Assembly (NCBI GenBank): GCA_016183145.1
Contig: JACPFE010000708.1
Span: 1-5,411 of the forward strand
DNA from: Deltaproteobacteria bacterium
Lineage (GTDB): Bacteria > Desulfobacterota > Binatia > UBA9968
Direction of reading: 5' to 3'
Length of the DNA: 5,411 nucleotides
Under the pieces are notes generated by a model. That model saw nothing but the letters and a program-made list of their open reading frames with translations. It had not been told where the DNA came from and searched no databases. This document shows positions 1 to 5,411 of this stretch, in pieces; the first letter of the stretch is position 1; the number at the start of each line of letters is the position of its first letter. Position numbers and translations under genes: made by a program.

Positions 1-763
1 GACTTAGAATTGTCCGCAGATGGGGATTGAGCGGCAGGCGAGACTCGATCAAACGCGTGAACGGTTGTTCGTCGGGCAACCGGTCTTTATCCACCGCCAG
101 GCAAAGATTGATCAGATTTTCCCCGAGTCCCAATAGACCCACATAGCCGCCGGGGAAGAGATGAATTTCGACGCGGTCGCCCAAACCGCCGCGGCATTGG
201 AGCCGGAGCTGAAACGCGACCGCCCGTCCCTGCATATCGGCGCTTCGGGTCAGGCCCAAGTGATGCGCGACCCAGGAGTGCCGGCCGTCCGCGCCGATCA
301 ATATCCGCGCTTGGAGGGTCTCGATGGTTCCAGCGTGATCGAACTCAAGGTGCCATGGGCTATCTTCTCTCGTCAAGCGCTTGATTCGACAGTCCTGGAG
401 GACGGTGACATTTTCGCCCTGGGCTTTTTCAAGCAGGATATGATCCAGAGCGGCGCGTGACAATCCGAGGCCGAAGAAGCCGGTGTCATCCGATGATAAC
501 GGACACTCTGCTTCGTTTCCCGTGACGGAAGTGATGCGAAAGCCCGTGACTCTCTGGCGCGCGCGCGCAAGAATTTCTTTGTCCACCCCCAGCGTGCGCA
601 GGATCGGCCAGTTGCTGGGATTAATGAAATCACCGCAGAGCTTGTCCCGCGGAAATTGTTCCTTGTCGAGGAGCGCGACCGAATAGCCCAGGCGCGCCAG
701 TGAAATGGCCGACGACGAACCGGCGGGGCCGGCGCCGATGATGACCACGTCGCAGGAGCGCAT
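1..763 (-). CDS. FAD-dependent oxidoreductase, geranylgeranyl-reductase/UbiH-like (partial, C-terminus off window)
   Basis: Translating the minus strand from the ATG at 763-761 gives 254 residues with no stop up to the window edge, so the C-terminal part is missing. The N-terminus is a Rossmann FAD-binding fold with GAGPAG at residues 10-15 and an acidic end of the second strand (LLDKE, about 31-35). FPRDKLCGDF at 37-46 matches the PRxKxCG signature of geranylgeranyl-reductase-like flavoproteins. GADG at 157-160 is the second conserved FAD motif of the wider p-hydroxybenzoate-hydroxylase fold. Such enzymes reduce prenyl or polyene double bonds, or hydroxylate or halogenate aromatic and polyketide substrates; the substrate cannot be read here. 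AAGGG (774-770) lies 6 nt before the start, and only 2 nt separate it from the methyltransferase stop, so it is the third gene of the operon. The family assignment is strong; the reaction is unknown. Confidence 0.88.
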   Translation of the reverse strand, partial: MRSCDVVIIGAGPAGSSSAISLARLGYSVALLDKEQFPRDKLCGDFINPSNWPILRTLGVDKEILARARQRVTGFRITSVTGNEAECPLSSDDTGFFGLGLSRAALDHILLEKAQGENVTVLQDCRIKRLTREDSPWHLEFDHAGTIETLQARILIGADGRHSWVAHHLGLTRSADMQGRAVAFQLRLQCRGGLGDRVEIHLFPGGYVGLLGLGENLINLCLAVDKDRLPDEQPFTRLIESRLPLNPHLRTILS

Positions 764-765
764 GT

Positions 766-1533
766 TCAACCCTTGGCAAAAATGAGCGCCATGACGCGAA
801 ACGGAAAAGCGGAGAAGACCTGAAACGGCCCGACATCGGCCTCGCGCAGTAGCGCGCGCCACTCGGCAAGTGTAAAGGCCCGCGTCACCGACAAAGGAGC
901 GTCGGTGCGGGTCATCGCGTTGCGCGTGCATAATTTCGTGAGCAGGCGAATCCCGTAATAGGCCAGCGGATGGCGCACCAGATCGCTGACGATGATCGCG
1001 CGGCGCGCCAGGGGAGACCAAATCCGCAGTAGCCTGATGATCTGATCTTCGGAAAAATGATGCAGCAACTGCGACGCCAGGACGAAATCGAACGACGCCG
1101 CGCGAAACGGCGGCGCCATACCATCGCCGCGCACGACCGAAATCCTGCAGCGCCGAAAATCCCCCTCCCTTCGACTTTGCTCAGGGCATGCTTTCCCCCA
1201 TTGCAAAAGGGGGATGAAAGGGGGATTTGTCAGTGTTGCCGCAACCTGGGCGGTGACCGGCTCGGGCTCGAGGGCGACGATGCTGGTTTTGATACCACGC
1301 TGCTGCGCCCAATCGGTGATCCGGGCAGGTACATCGCCGCTGCCGGTGCCGACGTCGAGCAGAGAGAAGCGGCCGATTTTTTGCGCCCCAACCAACCGAT
1401 TCAAGCCGCGCACCACGTTGCGATAATTGCCCAAGCGCCGGTTGATGATGCGCAAATTGCGCAGATCCTTTTCCAGCAGCTCCCTGGGCTGGCCCGGCAG
1501 GTCCATCATCTCCTTTTCGTAACTGCGCTTCAT
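766..1533 (-). CDS. Class I SAM-dependent methyltransferase carrying an in-frame repeat insertion
   Basis: The protein has 255 residues. SAM-binding motif I is LLDVGTGSGDV at 58-68, the acidic residue ending the next strand is E89 (VALEPEP), RGDG at 135-138 is the motif II region, and FDFVLASQLLHHF at 148-160 is the strand after it. This is a UbiE-like Rossmann methyltransferase. The N-terminus (MMDLPGQPRELL, then DLRNLRIINRRLG) recalls small methyltransferases that I remember beside FAD oxidoreductases and type III polyketide synthases in bacterial clusters; the substrate is unknown. The chosen start overlaps the ketosynthase stop as ATGA and has GGAG 4 nt upstream. A longer reading from 1653 would run inside the ketosynthase gene and is rejected. 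Residues about 103-126 (including CPEQSRR) are encoded by a palindromic repeat. They fall in the loop between the second and third strand elements, where the fold may tolerate them. Confidence 0.88.
   Translation of the reverse strand: MKRSYEKEMMDLPGQPRELLEKDLRNLRIINRRLGNYRNVVRGLNRLVGAQKIGRFSLLDVGTGSGDVPARITDWAQQRGIKTSIVALEPEPVTAQVAATLTNPPFIPLLQWGKACPEQSRREGDFRRCRISVVRGDGMAPPFRAASFDFVLASQLLHHFSEDQIIRLLRIWSPLARRAIIVSDLVRHPLAYYGIRLLTKLCTRNAMTRTDAPLSVTRAFTLAEWRALLREADVGPFQVFSAFPFRVMALIFAKG
1157..1228. repeat. 72-bp composite palindromic repeat inside the methyltransferase gene
   Basis: The ends form a perfect 10-bp inverted repeat, AAATCCCCCT (1157-1166) and AGGGGGATTT (1219-1228). A second pair, TCCCCC (1194-1199) and GGGGGA (1209-1214), flanks a 9-nt loop. 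The right half implies that its mirror should have about 4 nt between the two C-tracts. The left half instead has 27 nt (1167-1193), which form their own small imperfect palindrome, CCCT...AGGG (1167-1186). It therefore looks like one short repeat nested in another. Both pieces resemble dispersed intergenic palindromes I recall from environmental bacterial genomes. The total of 72 bp is 24 codons, so the frame is kept. On the coding strand the nested piece encodes CPEQSRR, a peptide I recall turning up in unrelated proteins from metagenome bins. Confidence 0.85.
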
Positions 1534-1541
1534 CTCGCTCC
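1530..1541 (-). promoter_or_regulatory. ATGA stop/start overlap with ribosome binding site (translational coupling)
   Basis: The ketosynthase TGA (1532-1530) and the methyltransferase ATG (1533-1531) share bases in ATGA. GGAG at 1541-1538 lies inside the last ketosynthase codons, 4 nt before the ATG. This decides the methyltransferase start and implies that the two proteins are made from one message in linked amounts. Confidence 0.75.
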
Positions 1542-2810
1542 GCCGTTGGCAATCACCAGGGCGGAATTCTTCGAGCCGAAGCCGATGCAGTTGCACAGCG
1601 CGAAGTCCACAGATTTTTCGATGCCGCGATTGGGAATATAGTGAAGATCGCACTCCGGGTCCGGTTGTTGGTAATTGATCGTCGGCGGCAGAAAACCATG
1701 GTTCATGCCGAGAATGGCGGCGGCGACACCGGCGGCCCCGGAGGCCCCTTGCGGATGACCGATCATCGATTTGATCGAGCTCATCGGAATTTCATAAGCT
1801 TGCCGTCCGAAACACAGCTTGACCGCGAGACTCTCGGTCTTGTCGTTTAATTCCGTCGCCGTGCCGTGCAGCGCCAGATAACCGACCTCGTCCTTGGCGA
1901 CCCCGGCGTCTTCGAGCGCCACCGTCATAGCCCGCGCCGGCTCCTCGCCGCGCGGGTCCAAGCGCACGCGATGATAGGCGTCGCAGGTGGAGCCGTATCC
2001 AAGGATTTCGGCGAACACGCGGGCGCCACGGGCAAGGGCGCGCTCGTGATCTTCGAGCACCAAGATCCAAGCCCCTTCACCGAGCACAAAACCATCCCTC
2101 ATGCGGTCGAAAGGACGCGAGGCCTGCTGCGGGTTGTCGTTGCCGCTGGTCGACACCACGTGCATGACGCAAAACCCCTGCATGATTCCCGGAGTGATGG
2201 TCGCGTCCACGCCGCCGGTGATCAGGTGATCCGCCAGGCCGAAGCGAATCATGTTGAACGCATAACCGATGGCATCCGTAGAGCTGGTGCAGCCAGTGGA
2301 GATCATGTGGCTCGGTCCGCGCAGATCGAAATGAAGCGAAATCTCGCTGGAGATCGTTCCCAGCGTCGAGCTGGAAACATTATAGGCGCTCACGCGCCGC
2401 AACTGATCACTGAAGTAGAGCCGGTACTGCTCTTCGATGAAATCCGGCGCGCCGCCGCCGCTGCCGAGAATCACGCCCCAGGAACGTTTGGCTTCCAAGT
2501 CGGCCTCGTGCAGCGCCACTCCGGCGGAGCGCAGCGCCTCGCGCGTCGCGGCGATGGCCAGCGGCACGGCCCTGCCCATGCGCTTGAGTTCTTTTTGCGG
2601 CAGAAACCCTTCGGGCTGAAAAGTCTTCACTTCGCCGGCGATGCGGCATGGCAGCGCTTCGGGATTGAATAGGGAGATCGTGTCGATGCCGCTCACGCCG
2701 TTGCGCGTGGACTCCCAGAAGGCGTCAACTCCTTGACCGTTGGGGCTGACCACGCCCAATCCGGTAACTACGACCCGGCGCCGCGCCGGTCGGCCGTTAT
2801 TCGTACTCAT
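1530..2810 (-). CDS. Beta-ketoacyl-ACP synthase, KAS I/II (FabF-like) family
   Basis: A 426-residue condensing enzyme of the elongating KAS I/II class. It would decarboxylate malonyl-ACP and extend an acyl thioester by two carbons. The thiolase fold is complete: VVVTGLGVVSPNG at 13-25, nucleophile Cys174 in STGCTSS, His315 in LHGTATELND, Lys347 and His352 in SIKSMIGHPQG. The C-terminal glycine motif reads GFGSKN (410-415), where FabF enzymes usually have GFGGxN; this hints at a specialised rather than housekeeping enzyme. No acyl carrier protein, fabG or fabD lies beside it, so I withhold the fabF symbol. The start at 2810 is preferred over in-frame starts at 2837 and 2852: homology begins just after it, AAGAG lies 5 nt upstream, and a predicted promoter would initiate near 2836. 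It leads the operon with the methyltransferase and the FAD oxidoreductase. Length is near the usual 410-420 residues. Confidence 0.93.
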   Translation of the reverse strand: MSTNNGRPARRRVVVTGLGVVSPNGQGVDAFWESTRNGVSGIDTISLFNPEALPCRIAGEVKTFQPEGFLPQKELKRMGRAVPLAIAATREALRSAGVALHEADLEAKRSWGVILGSGGGAPDFIEEQYRLYFSDQLRRVSAYNVSSSTLGTISSEISLHFDLRGPSHMISTGCTSSTDAIGYAFNMIRFGLADHLITGGVDATITPGIMQGFCVMHVVSTSGNDNPQQASRPFDRMRDGFVLGEGAWILVLEDHERALARGARVFAEILGYGSTCDAYHRVRLDPRGEEPARAMTVALEDAGVAKDEVGYLALHGTATELNDKTESLAVKLCFGRQAYEIPMSSIKSMIGHPQGASGAAGVAAAILGMNHGFLPPTINYQQPDPECDLHYIPNRGIEKSVDFALCNCIGFGSKNSALVIANGGAR

Positions 2811-2811
2811 C

Positions 2812-2840
2812 TTGACTCTTCGAACCGGAAGGACCATTAA
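2812..2840 (+). promoter_or_regulatory. Weak candidate promoter for the epimerase-like gene
   Basis: TTGACT (2812-2817) matches five of six -35 positions. Seventeen nt later CATTAA (2835-2840) is only a poor -10 box (three of six). Transcription would start near 2847 and leave a leader of about 50 nt. It would overlap the start of the divergent operon transcript, so the two directions could interfere with each other. Confidence 0.25.
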
Positions 2841-2842
2841 GG

Positions 2843-2871
2843 AGCATAGCACTCGCGTTATCTTCCGTTAA
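2843..2871 (-). promoter_or_regulatory. Candidate sigma70-type promoter for the ketosynthase operon
   Basis: On the minus strand TTAACG (2871-2866) and TATGCT (2848-2843) are separated by exactly 17 nt. Each box matches four of six consensus positions. Initiation would fall near 2836, about 26 nt before the chosen start at 2810. That fits this start and argues against the longer N-termini. It is a pattern match only. Confidence 0.4.
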
Positions 2872-2897
2872 GGCGTGCCCGGGGAGAGAGCTGCGCG

Positions 2898-3806
2898 ATG
2901 AAATTGGTGGTCACAGGAGCGTCGGGATTCATCGGTTCCGTCTTGTGCTCGCGACTCTTACAGAAGGGTCACACGCTGACGCTGCTTACCCGCTCGGCGC
3001 CGCGCGAGACCAGCACGGGAACCAAGCGTTGGCTCCACTGGCGCCCTGGCATGAGCGGAGATTGGGAAAGCGCCTTGGCGGGGGCTGACGGCGTGATCAA
3101 TCTCGCCGGTGAGCCCATTGCAAAGAAACGCTGGACGATAAAGCAAAAACACCAGCTCCGCGTGAGCCGCATCGACACCACCGTCGGCCTGGTCAGAGCG
3201 ATCACGAAGGCGAAACAAAAACCGAGGTTTCTTCTGAACGCCTCCGCGGTCGGCTACTACGGGCCGCGCGGCGACGAGACCATCGGCGAAGAAGCTCCGG
3301 CCGGAACCGACTTTCTCGCGGCGCTCTGCCGGGACTGGGAAAACGAAGCGATAAAAGCGGAAAAGCTCGGCGTGCGCGTCATCCGCCTGCGCACGGGGAT
3401 CGTCCTTGGTCCCGGCGGCGGCGCGCTGGCGAAGATGGTACCGCCGTTTAAGTTGTTCATCGGCGGCGCGCTAGGATCGGGAAAACAGTGGATGTCGTGG
3501 ATCCATTTAGAGGACGAAGTCGGACTGATCGTCCATCTGATCGAGCACCCTCAGGCCAGCGGCGCGGTCAACGCGACGGCGCCCAATCCGGCGACGATGA
3601 AGGAATTTTGCCGCACCCTCGGCCAGGTCATGGGCCGCCCCTCTTGGGCGCCGGTGCCGGGATTCGCTCTGCGGCTCACGTTGGGCGAGATGGCCGAAAT
3701 GCTTTTGACCGGGCAACGCGTCGTCCCGGCGGCAGCACAGAGGTTGGGTTACCAGTTTCGCTATCCAAATTTAACCGAAGCGCTGCGGGCGTGCATGCCG
3801 CTCTGA
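2898..3806 (+). CDS. TIGR01777-type epimerase-like NAD(P)-binding protein (YfcH/SDR39U1 family)
   Basis: A 302-residue, full-length member of the atypical SDR family related to E. coli YfcH and human SDR39U1. The start is fixed by the Rossmann strand at the very N-terminus: MKLVVTGASGFIG, with the nucleotide-binding glycines at 6-13. Family signatures follow in order: NLAGEPIAKKRW (68-79), SAVGYYG (116-122), RLRTGIVLGPGGGAL (163-177) and GSGKQWMSWIH (193-203). The DUF1731-like C-terminal domain spans about 252-298 (MLLTGQRVVPAAAQRLGYQFRYP at 268-290). These proteins are probably cytosolic NADP-dependent oxidoreductases or epimerases, but no physiological substrate is established for most of them. 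The purine-rich stretch GGGGAGAGAG (2881-2890) upstream can serve as a loosely spaced ribosome binding site. It is transcribed away from the ketosynthase operon, and a functional link to that operon is not shown. It appears intact. Confidence 0.92.
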   Translation: MKLVVTGASGFIGSVLCSRLLQKGHTLTLLTRSAPRETSTGTKRWLHWRPGMSGDWESALAGADGVINLAGEPIAKKRWTIKQKHQLRVSRIDTTVGLVRAITKAKQKPRFLLNASAVGYYGPRGDETIGEEAPAGTDFLAALCRDWENEAIKAEKLGVRVIRLRTGIVLGPGGGALAKMVPPFKLFIGGALGSGKQWMSWIHLEDEVGLIVHLIEHPQASGAVNATAPNPATMKEFCRTLGQVMGRPSWAPVPGFALRLTLGEMAEMLLTGQRVVPAAAQRLGYQFRYPNLTEALRACMPL

Positions 3807-3864
3807 AGAGCGCAGAGAGCTGAGCGCAAAGCGTTTCCCCCGCCACTCAAGGCTAACCAAACAT

Positions 3865-4042
3865 ATTTGAAATTCGAAGCACGAAATTCGAAATCCGAAA
3901 CAAATCCAAATGACCAAAACAACCAATGTTTCAAACAATTCGGATCCGGATTCCTAGTTTTGAATTTTCTGATTTTGGTATTTATTTTGACTCTGGTTTG
4001 TTTCGAATTTCGATATTCGGATTTCGGATTTTGATTTTTGAA
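3865..4042. repeat. AT-rich imperfect inverted repeat (MITE-like) of about 180 bp
   Basis: This stretch is strikingly AT-rich against GC-rich neighbours and is built of GAAATTCGAAA-type words. The left arm runs from about 3868 (TTTGAAATTCGAAGCACGAA, then ATCCGAAACAAATCC). It is answered in inverted order by the right arm to about 4040 (GGTTTGTTTCGAATTTCG, then ATTCGGATTTCGG). Both arms contain GAAACAAA, in opposite orientation, and GACCAAAAC on the left corresponds to GATTTTGGT on the right. The centre near 3938-3955 includes CGGATCCG. The arms pair imperfectly. No transposase is present, so it would be non-autonomous. I recall similar dispersed repeats between genes in many environmental bacterial genomes. 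Exact ends cannot be fixed from one copy. It occupies nearly all of the 244-bp gap between the flanking genes. Confidence 0.75.
3987..4017 (+). promoter_or_regulatory. Possible outward promoter in the right arm of the AT-rich repeat
   Basis: TTGACT (3987-3992) and GATATT (4012-4017) could serve as -35 and -10 boxes, with a long 19-nt spacer. Initiation near 4025 would give a short leader to the dehydrogenase start at 4051. AT-rich DNA yields such matches by chance, so this is weak. Confidence 0.22.
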
Positions 4043-4050
4043 GCGGTTTT

Positions 4051-4824
4051 ATGGACTTTAGAGGAAAAATCGTTCTCATCACCGGCGCGTCGCGGGGCAT
4101 CGGCCGCTGCCTCGCCGGCGACTTCGCTAAACGAGGAGCCACCGTCGTCGGTTGCGGGCGCTCGCGCGAGCACCTTGAGGAAACGCTGGATGATATTCGC
4201 GCCGCCAGCCCAATGTCGAGGGTGATCGCCTGCGACGTCGGCGACCGCGCGCAAGTGCGTGCGATGGTCGAAAAGACGATCGCCGATTTTGGCAAGATCG
4301 ACATTCTCATCAATAACGCCGGCATCGGCATGCGCCGGCCCTTCATCGAAACGCCGCTTGACACCATCGAAGAGATCATGCGCACGAATTTCCTCGGCAT
4401 GATCTATTGCACGCACGAGGTACTGCCGTCGATGATCAGCCGCGGCAGCGGGCATATCGTCAATATCTCTTCCGGCTCGGGACATATCGGCACGCTCAAC
4501 ATGGTGGCCTATTGCGCTTCGAAGTTCGCCATGAACGGTTTTTCCGAAAGCCTCTACCACGAGCTGACGCCCCTAGGAATCCACGTGTCGGTGGTCTCCC
4601 CGGGTCCCGTCAGAACGGAGTTCAACCGCCCATTCGCGGAGATCCCGCCGAAATCACCACCGTCGTTGGCGGTCACCCCGCAAGCAGTGTCGCCGGCGGT
4701 GATCAGAGCGATCGAGCGGCAGCAGTTCGAAGTCGTGGTGCCGCACTGGCTGGCAGTAATATGCTGGCTCAAGCGCATGGCCCCGAATCTCTTCCGCGCC
4801 GTTTTGCACCGCATGTTTCGCTAA
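4051..4824 (+). CDS. Classical short-chain dehydrogenase/reductase (SDR)
   Basis: A 257-residue NAD(P)-dependent oxidoreductase with every classical SDR motif: TGASRGIG (11-18) for cofactor, CDV (61-63), NNAG (88-91), and the catalytic tetrad Asn113, Ser141, Tyr154 and Lys158 in YCASK, then PGPVRTEF (184-191). Arg37 and Ser38 after the second strand (GCGRSRE) suggest NADP preference. The C-terminal tail from about 226 (FEVVVPHWLAVICWLKRM, then two further basic segments) is hydrophobic and amphipathic. It may bind the membrane, as in DHRS7-like SDRs acting on lipids or sterols; this is inference. The substrate is unknown. The start is fixed by homology. Only a weak GAAG (4040-4043) precedes it, and the upstream leader is formed by the AT-rich repeat. 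The protein appears intact. It lies 91 nt before the redoxin pseudogene on the same strand. Confidence 0.92.
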   Translation: MDFRGKIVLITGASRGIGRCLAGDFAKRGATVVGCGRSREHLEETLDDIRAASPMSRVIACDVGDRAQVRAMVEKTIADFGKIDILINNAGIGMRRPFIETPLDTIEEIMRTNFLGMIYCTHEVLPSMISRGSGHIVNISSGSGHIGTLNMVAYCASKFAMNGFSESLYHELTPLGIHVSVVSPGPVRTEFNRPFAEIPPKSPPSLAVTPQAVSPAVIRAIERQQFEVVVPHWLAVICWLKRMAPNLFRAVLHRMFR

Positions 4825-4906
4825 CGGATCAAGCCGCAAGTAGCACACCGCCCCTAGGGAATAACGACGGGAACTTTGGAGTGGGGATAGCCGTTTCTAA
4901 GTGTAC

Positions 4907-4911
4907 GGAGG
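4907..4911 (+). promoter_or_regulatory. Strong Shine-Dalgarno (GGAGG) of the redoxin gene
   Basis: GGAGG ends 4 nt before the ATG at 4916. This selects that ATG over the in-frame GTG at 4901 and leaves a clean signal peptide. The initiation region of this otherwise broken gene is well preserved, which suggests that the damage is recent. Confidence 0.75.
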
Positions 4912-4915
4912 ATCT

Positions 4916-5351
4916 ATGGGAAAAATATCCTTGGCGTTAGCACTGGGACTCTTGCTGGCCGGCTCTGCGGCTTTGGCGCAACTCGGCCCTAAAGATGGCG
5001 CAGGCCTAAGCCCCACCGATCTCGAGCGGGTCAAAGTCGGCAGCCCGGCGCCCGATTTTGGCCTCGAAGGTATGGACGGTAAGCATCGACAGTCACGAAG
5101 ACTCCAAGAAATTTATTCAGAAGCTCCAGGACAAATTTCCCGGCGATTACGATTTTCCTTTTCTGGAAGACAAAAACCACAAGGTGATTGACCGCTATGG
5201 AATTCTCAATCCCGACGGCAAGGGTTGGCCCCACCCCGCAACTTACGTCATTGATTCGCAGGGAGTGGTGCGCTGGAAATTTGTCGAGGTTGACTACAGA
5301 AGGAGAGCGACAAACGAGCAAATCCTGGCCGCTCTTAAGAACATTCGCTAG
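4916..5351 (+). pseudogene. Secreted thioredoxin-fold redoxin with internal deletion and frameshift
   Basis: Two reading frames together cover parts of one protein. The first (from 4916) encodes a signal peptide (MGKISLALALGLLLAGSAALA, cleavage likely after ALA at 21) and the redoxin start VGSPAPDF...EGMDGK (41-56). The second (from about 5079 to the TAG at 5349-5351) encodes the C-terminal half: VSIDSHEDSKKF, then FPGDYDFPFLEDK, YGILNPDGKGWPHPATYVID and VRWKFVEVDY. In AhpC/TSA-like redoxins roughly 45-50 residues lie between these parts. They include the FYRGxWCPxC-type segment with the active-site Cys (or selenocysteine in some relatives). That segment is absent. GTAAG at 5079-5083 fits both the left frame (GGT AAG) and the right frame (GTA AGC), so the break looks like an out-of-frame deletion at a short homology. 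As read, the first frame ends near 5191 in unrelated residues. The product could not act as a peroxidase or disulfide reductase. An assembly error is the main alternative. Confidence 0.82.
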
Positions 5352-5411
5352 CGGCTGCCGTTGCTCGGCGACCAGCTGGAGGATCTGGCTCCGGGAACTT
5401 TACGACAGCGA
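5352..5411. other. Unassigned right edge
   Basis: These 60 bases follow the redoxin stop. All three plus frames and the minus frames were read, and no recognisable motif, start with ribosome binding site, or terminator hairpin followed by a T-run was seen. It may be intergenic or the margin of a gene beyond the window. Confidence 0.4.

Noticed and set aside
161..686. Short plus-strand and minus-strand frames at the left edge
   Set aside because: They overlap the FAD oxidoreductase frame, which is open over its full 254 codons with FAD motifs. The short frames have none.
1157..1228. Rho-independent terminator
   Set aside because: The hairpin lies inside an open coding frame, with no T-run after a stem at a gene end. 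It is better explained as a dispersed palindromic repeat.
1057..1641. Plus-strand open frame of 194 codons opposite the methyltransferase
   Set aside because: It is antisense to a clear SAM methyltransferase, crosses the repeat and shows no recognisable fold.
1534..1653. Longer N-terminus (40 residues more) for the methyltransferase
   Set aside because: It would lie wholly within the ketosynthase coding region. The ATG at 1533 has its own GGAG and an ATGA coupling.
1866..2672. Plus-strand open frame of 268 codons opposite the ketosynthase
   Set aside because: It lies antisense to a gene with a complete catalytic triad. Its translation is Arg/His/Gly/Ala-rich with no domain, as expected of a GC-rich shadow frame.
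2811..2852. Longer N-terminus for the ketosynthase from 2837 or 2852
   Set aside because: There is no KAS homology in the extra residues and no good ribosome binding site. The best promoter candidate would start transcription at about 2836, too late for either start.
3865..4042. CRISPR array
   Set aside because: The similar words occur in inverted orientation and at irregular spacing, not as direct repeats separated by equal unique spacers.
3926..4225. Plus-strand frame of 99 codons starting in the AT-rich repeat
   Set aside because: Its first half is low-complexity Phe/Ile translation of the repeat and its second half is an out-of-frame reading of the SDR gene.
3982..4560. Minus-strand open frame of 192 codons opposite the SDR
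   Set aside because: The plus strand encodes all SDR motifs. This frame is compositional, and its end reads through the AT-rich repeat.
5060..5100. Programmed frameshift in the redoxin gene
   Set aside because: There is no slippery heptamer at the junction, and a simple shift would not restore the missing active-site segment. Deletion explains both the gap and the frame change.

Overview
The window is GC-rich with dense bacterial coding. It probably comes from an uncultured soil or groundwater lineage of the kind recovered as metagenome bins (Deltaproteobacteria/Binatia, Rokubacteria or NC10-like). That placement is an inference from protein character and from two families of short palindromic repeats. 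No marker gene is present to fix the taxonomy.

Left part (1-2810, minus strand): a tight three-gene operon, read right to left. It holds a ketosynthase with an intact Cys-His-His triad (2810 to 1530), a class I SAM-dependent methyltransferase (1533 to 766, ATGA overlap) and an FAD-dependent oxidoreductase of the geranylgeranyl-reductase/UbiH-like type (763 to the window edge, partial, 2-nt gap). Chain extension, methylation and flavin redox chemistry together suggest a small lipid or polyketide-type pathway continuing beyond the left edge. The methyltransferase gene carries an in-frame 72-bp palindromic repeat that adds about 24 residues.

Middle (2811-3806): a short divergent promoter region, then a TIGR01777-type NAD(P)-binding epimerase-like protein (YfcH/SDR39U1 family) on the plus strand.

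Right part (3807-5411): an AT-rich imperfect palindrome of about 180 bp, unlike the surrounding DNA, ends directly before a classical short-chain dehydrogenase gene (4051-4824). After it comes a secreted thioredoxin-fold (redoxin) gene with an excellent ribosome binding site. Its middle, including the segment that should hold the active-site cysteines, is missing and the reading frame is broken, so it is called a pseudogene. The last 60 bases hold nothing recognisable.

No CRISPR array, RNA gene, insertion sequence with transposase or phage gene is visible. The most unusual points are the repeat peptide inside the methyltransferase, the mobile-looking AT-rich repeat in front of the dehydrogenase, and the internally deleted redoxin.
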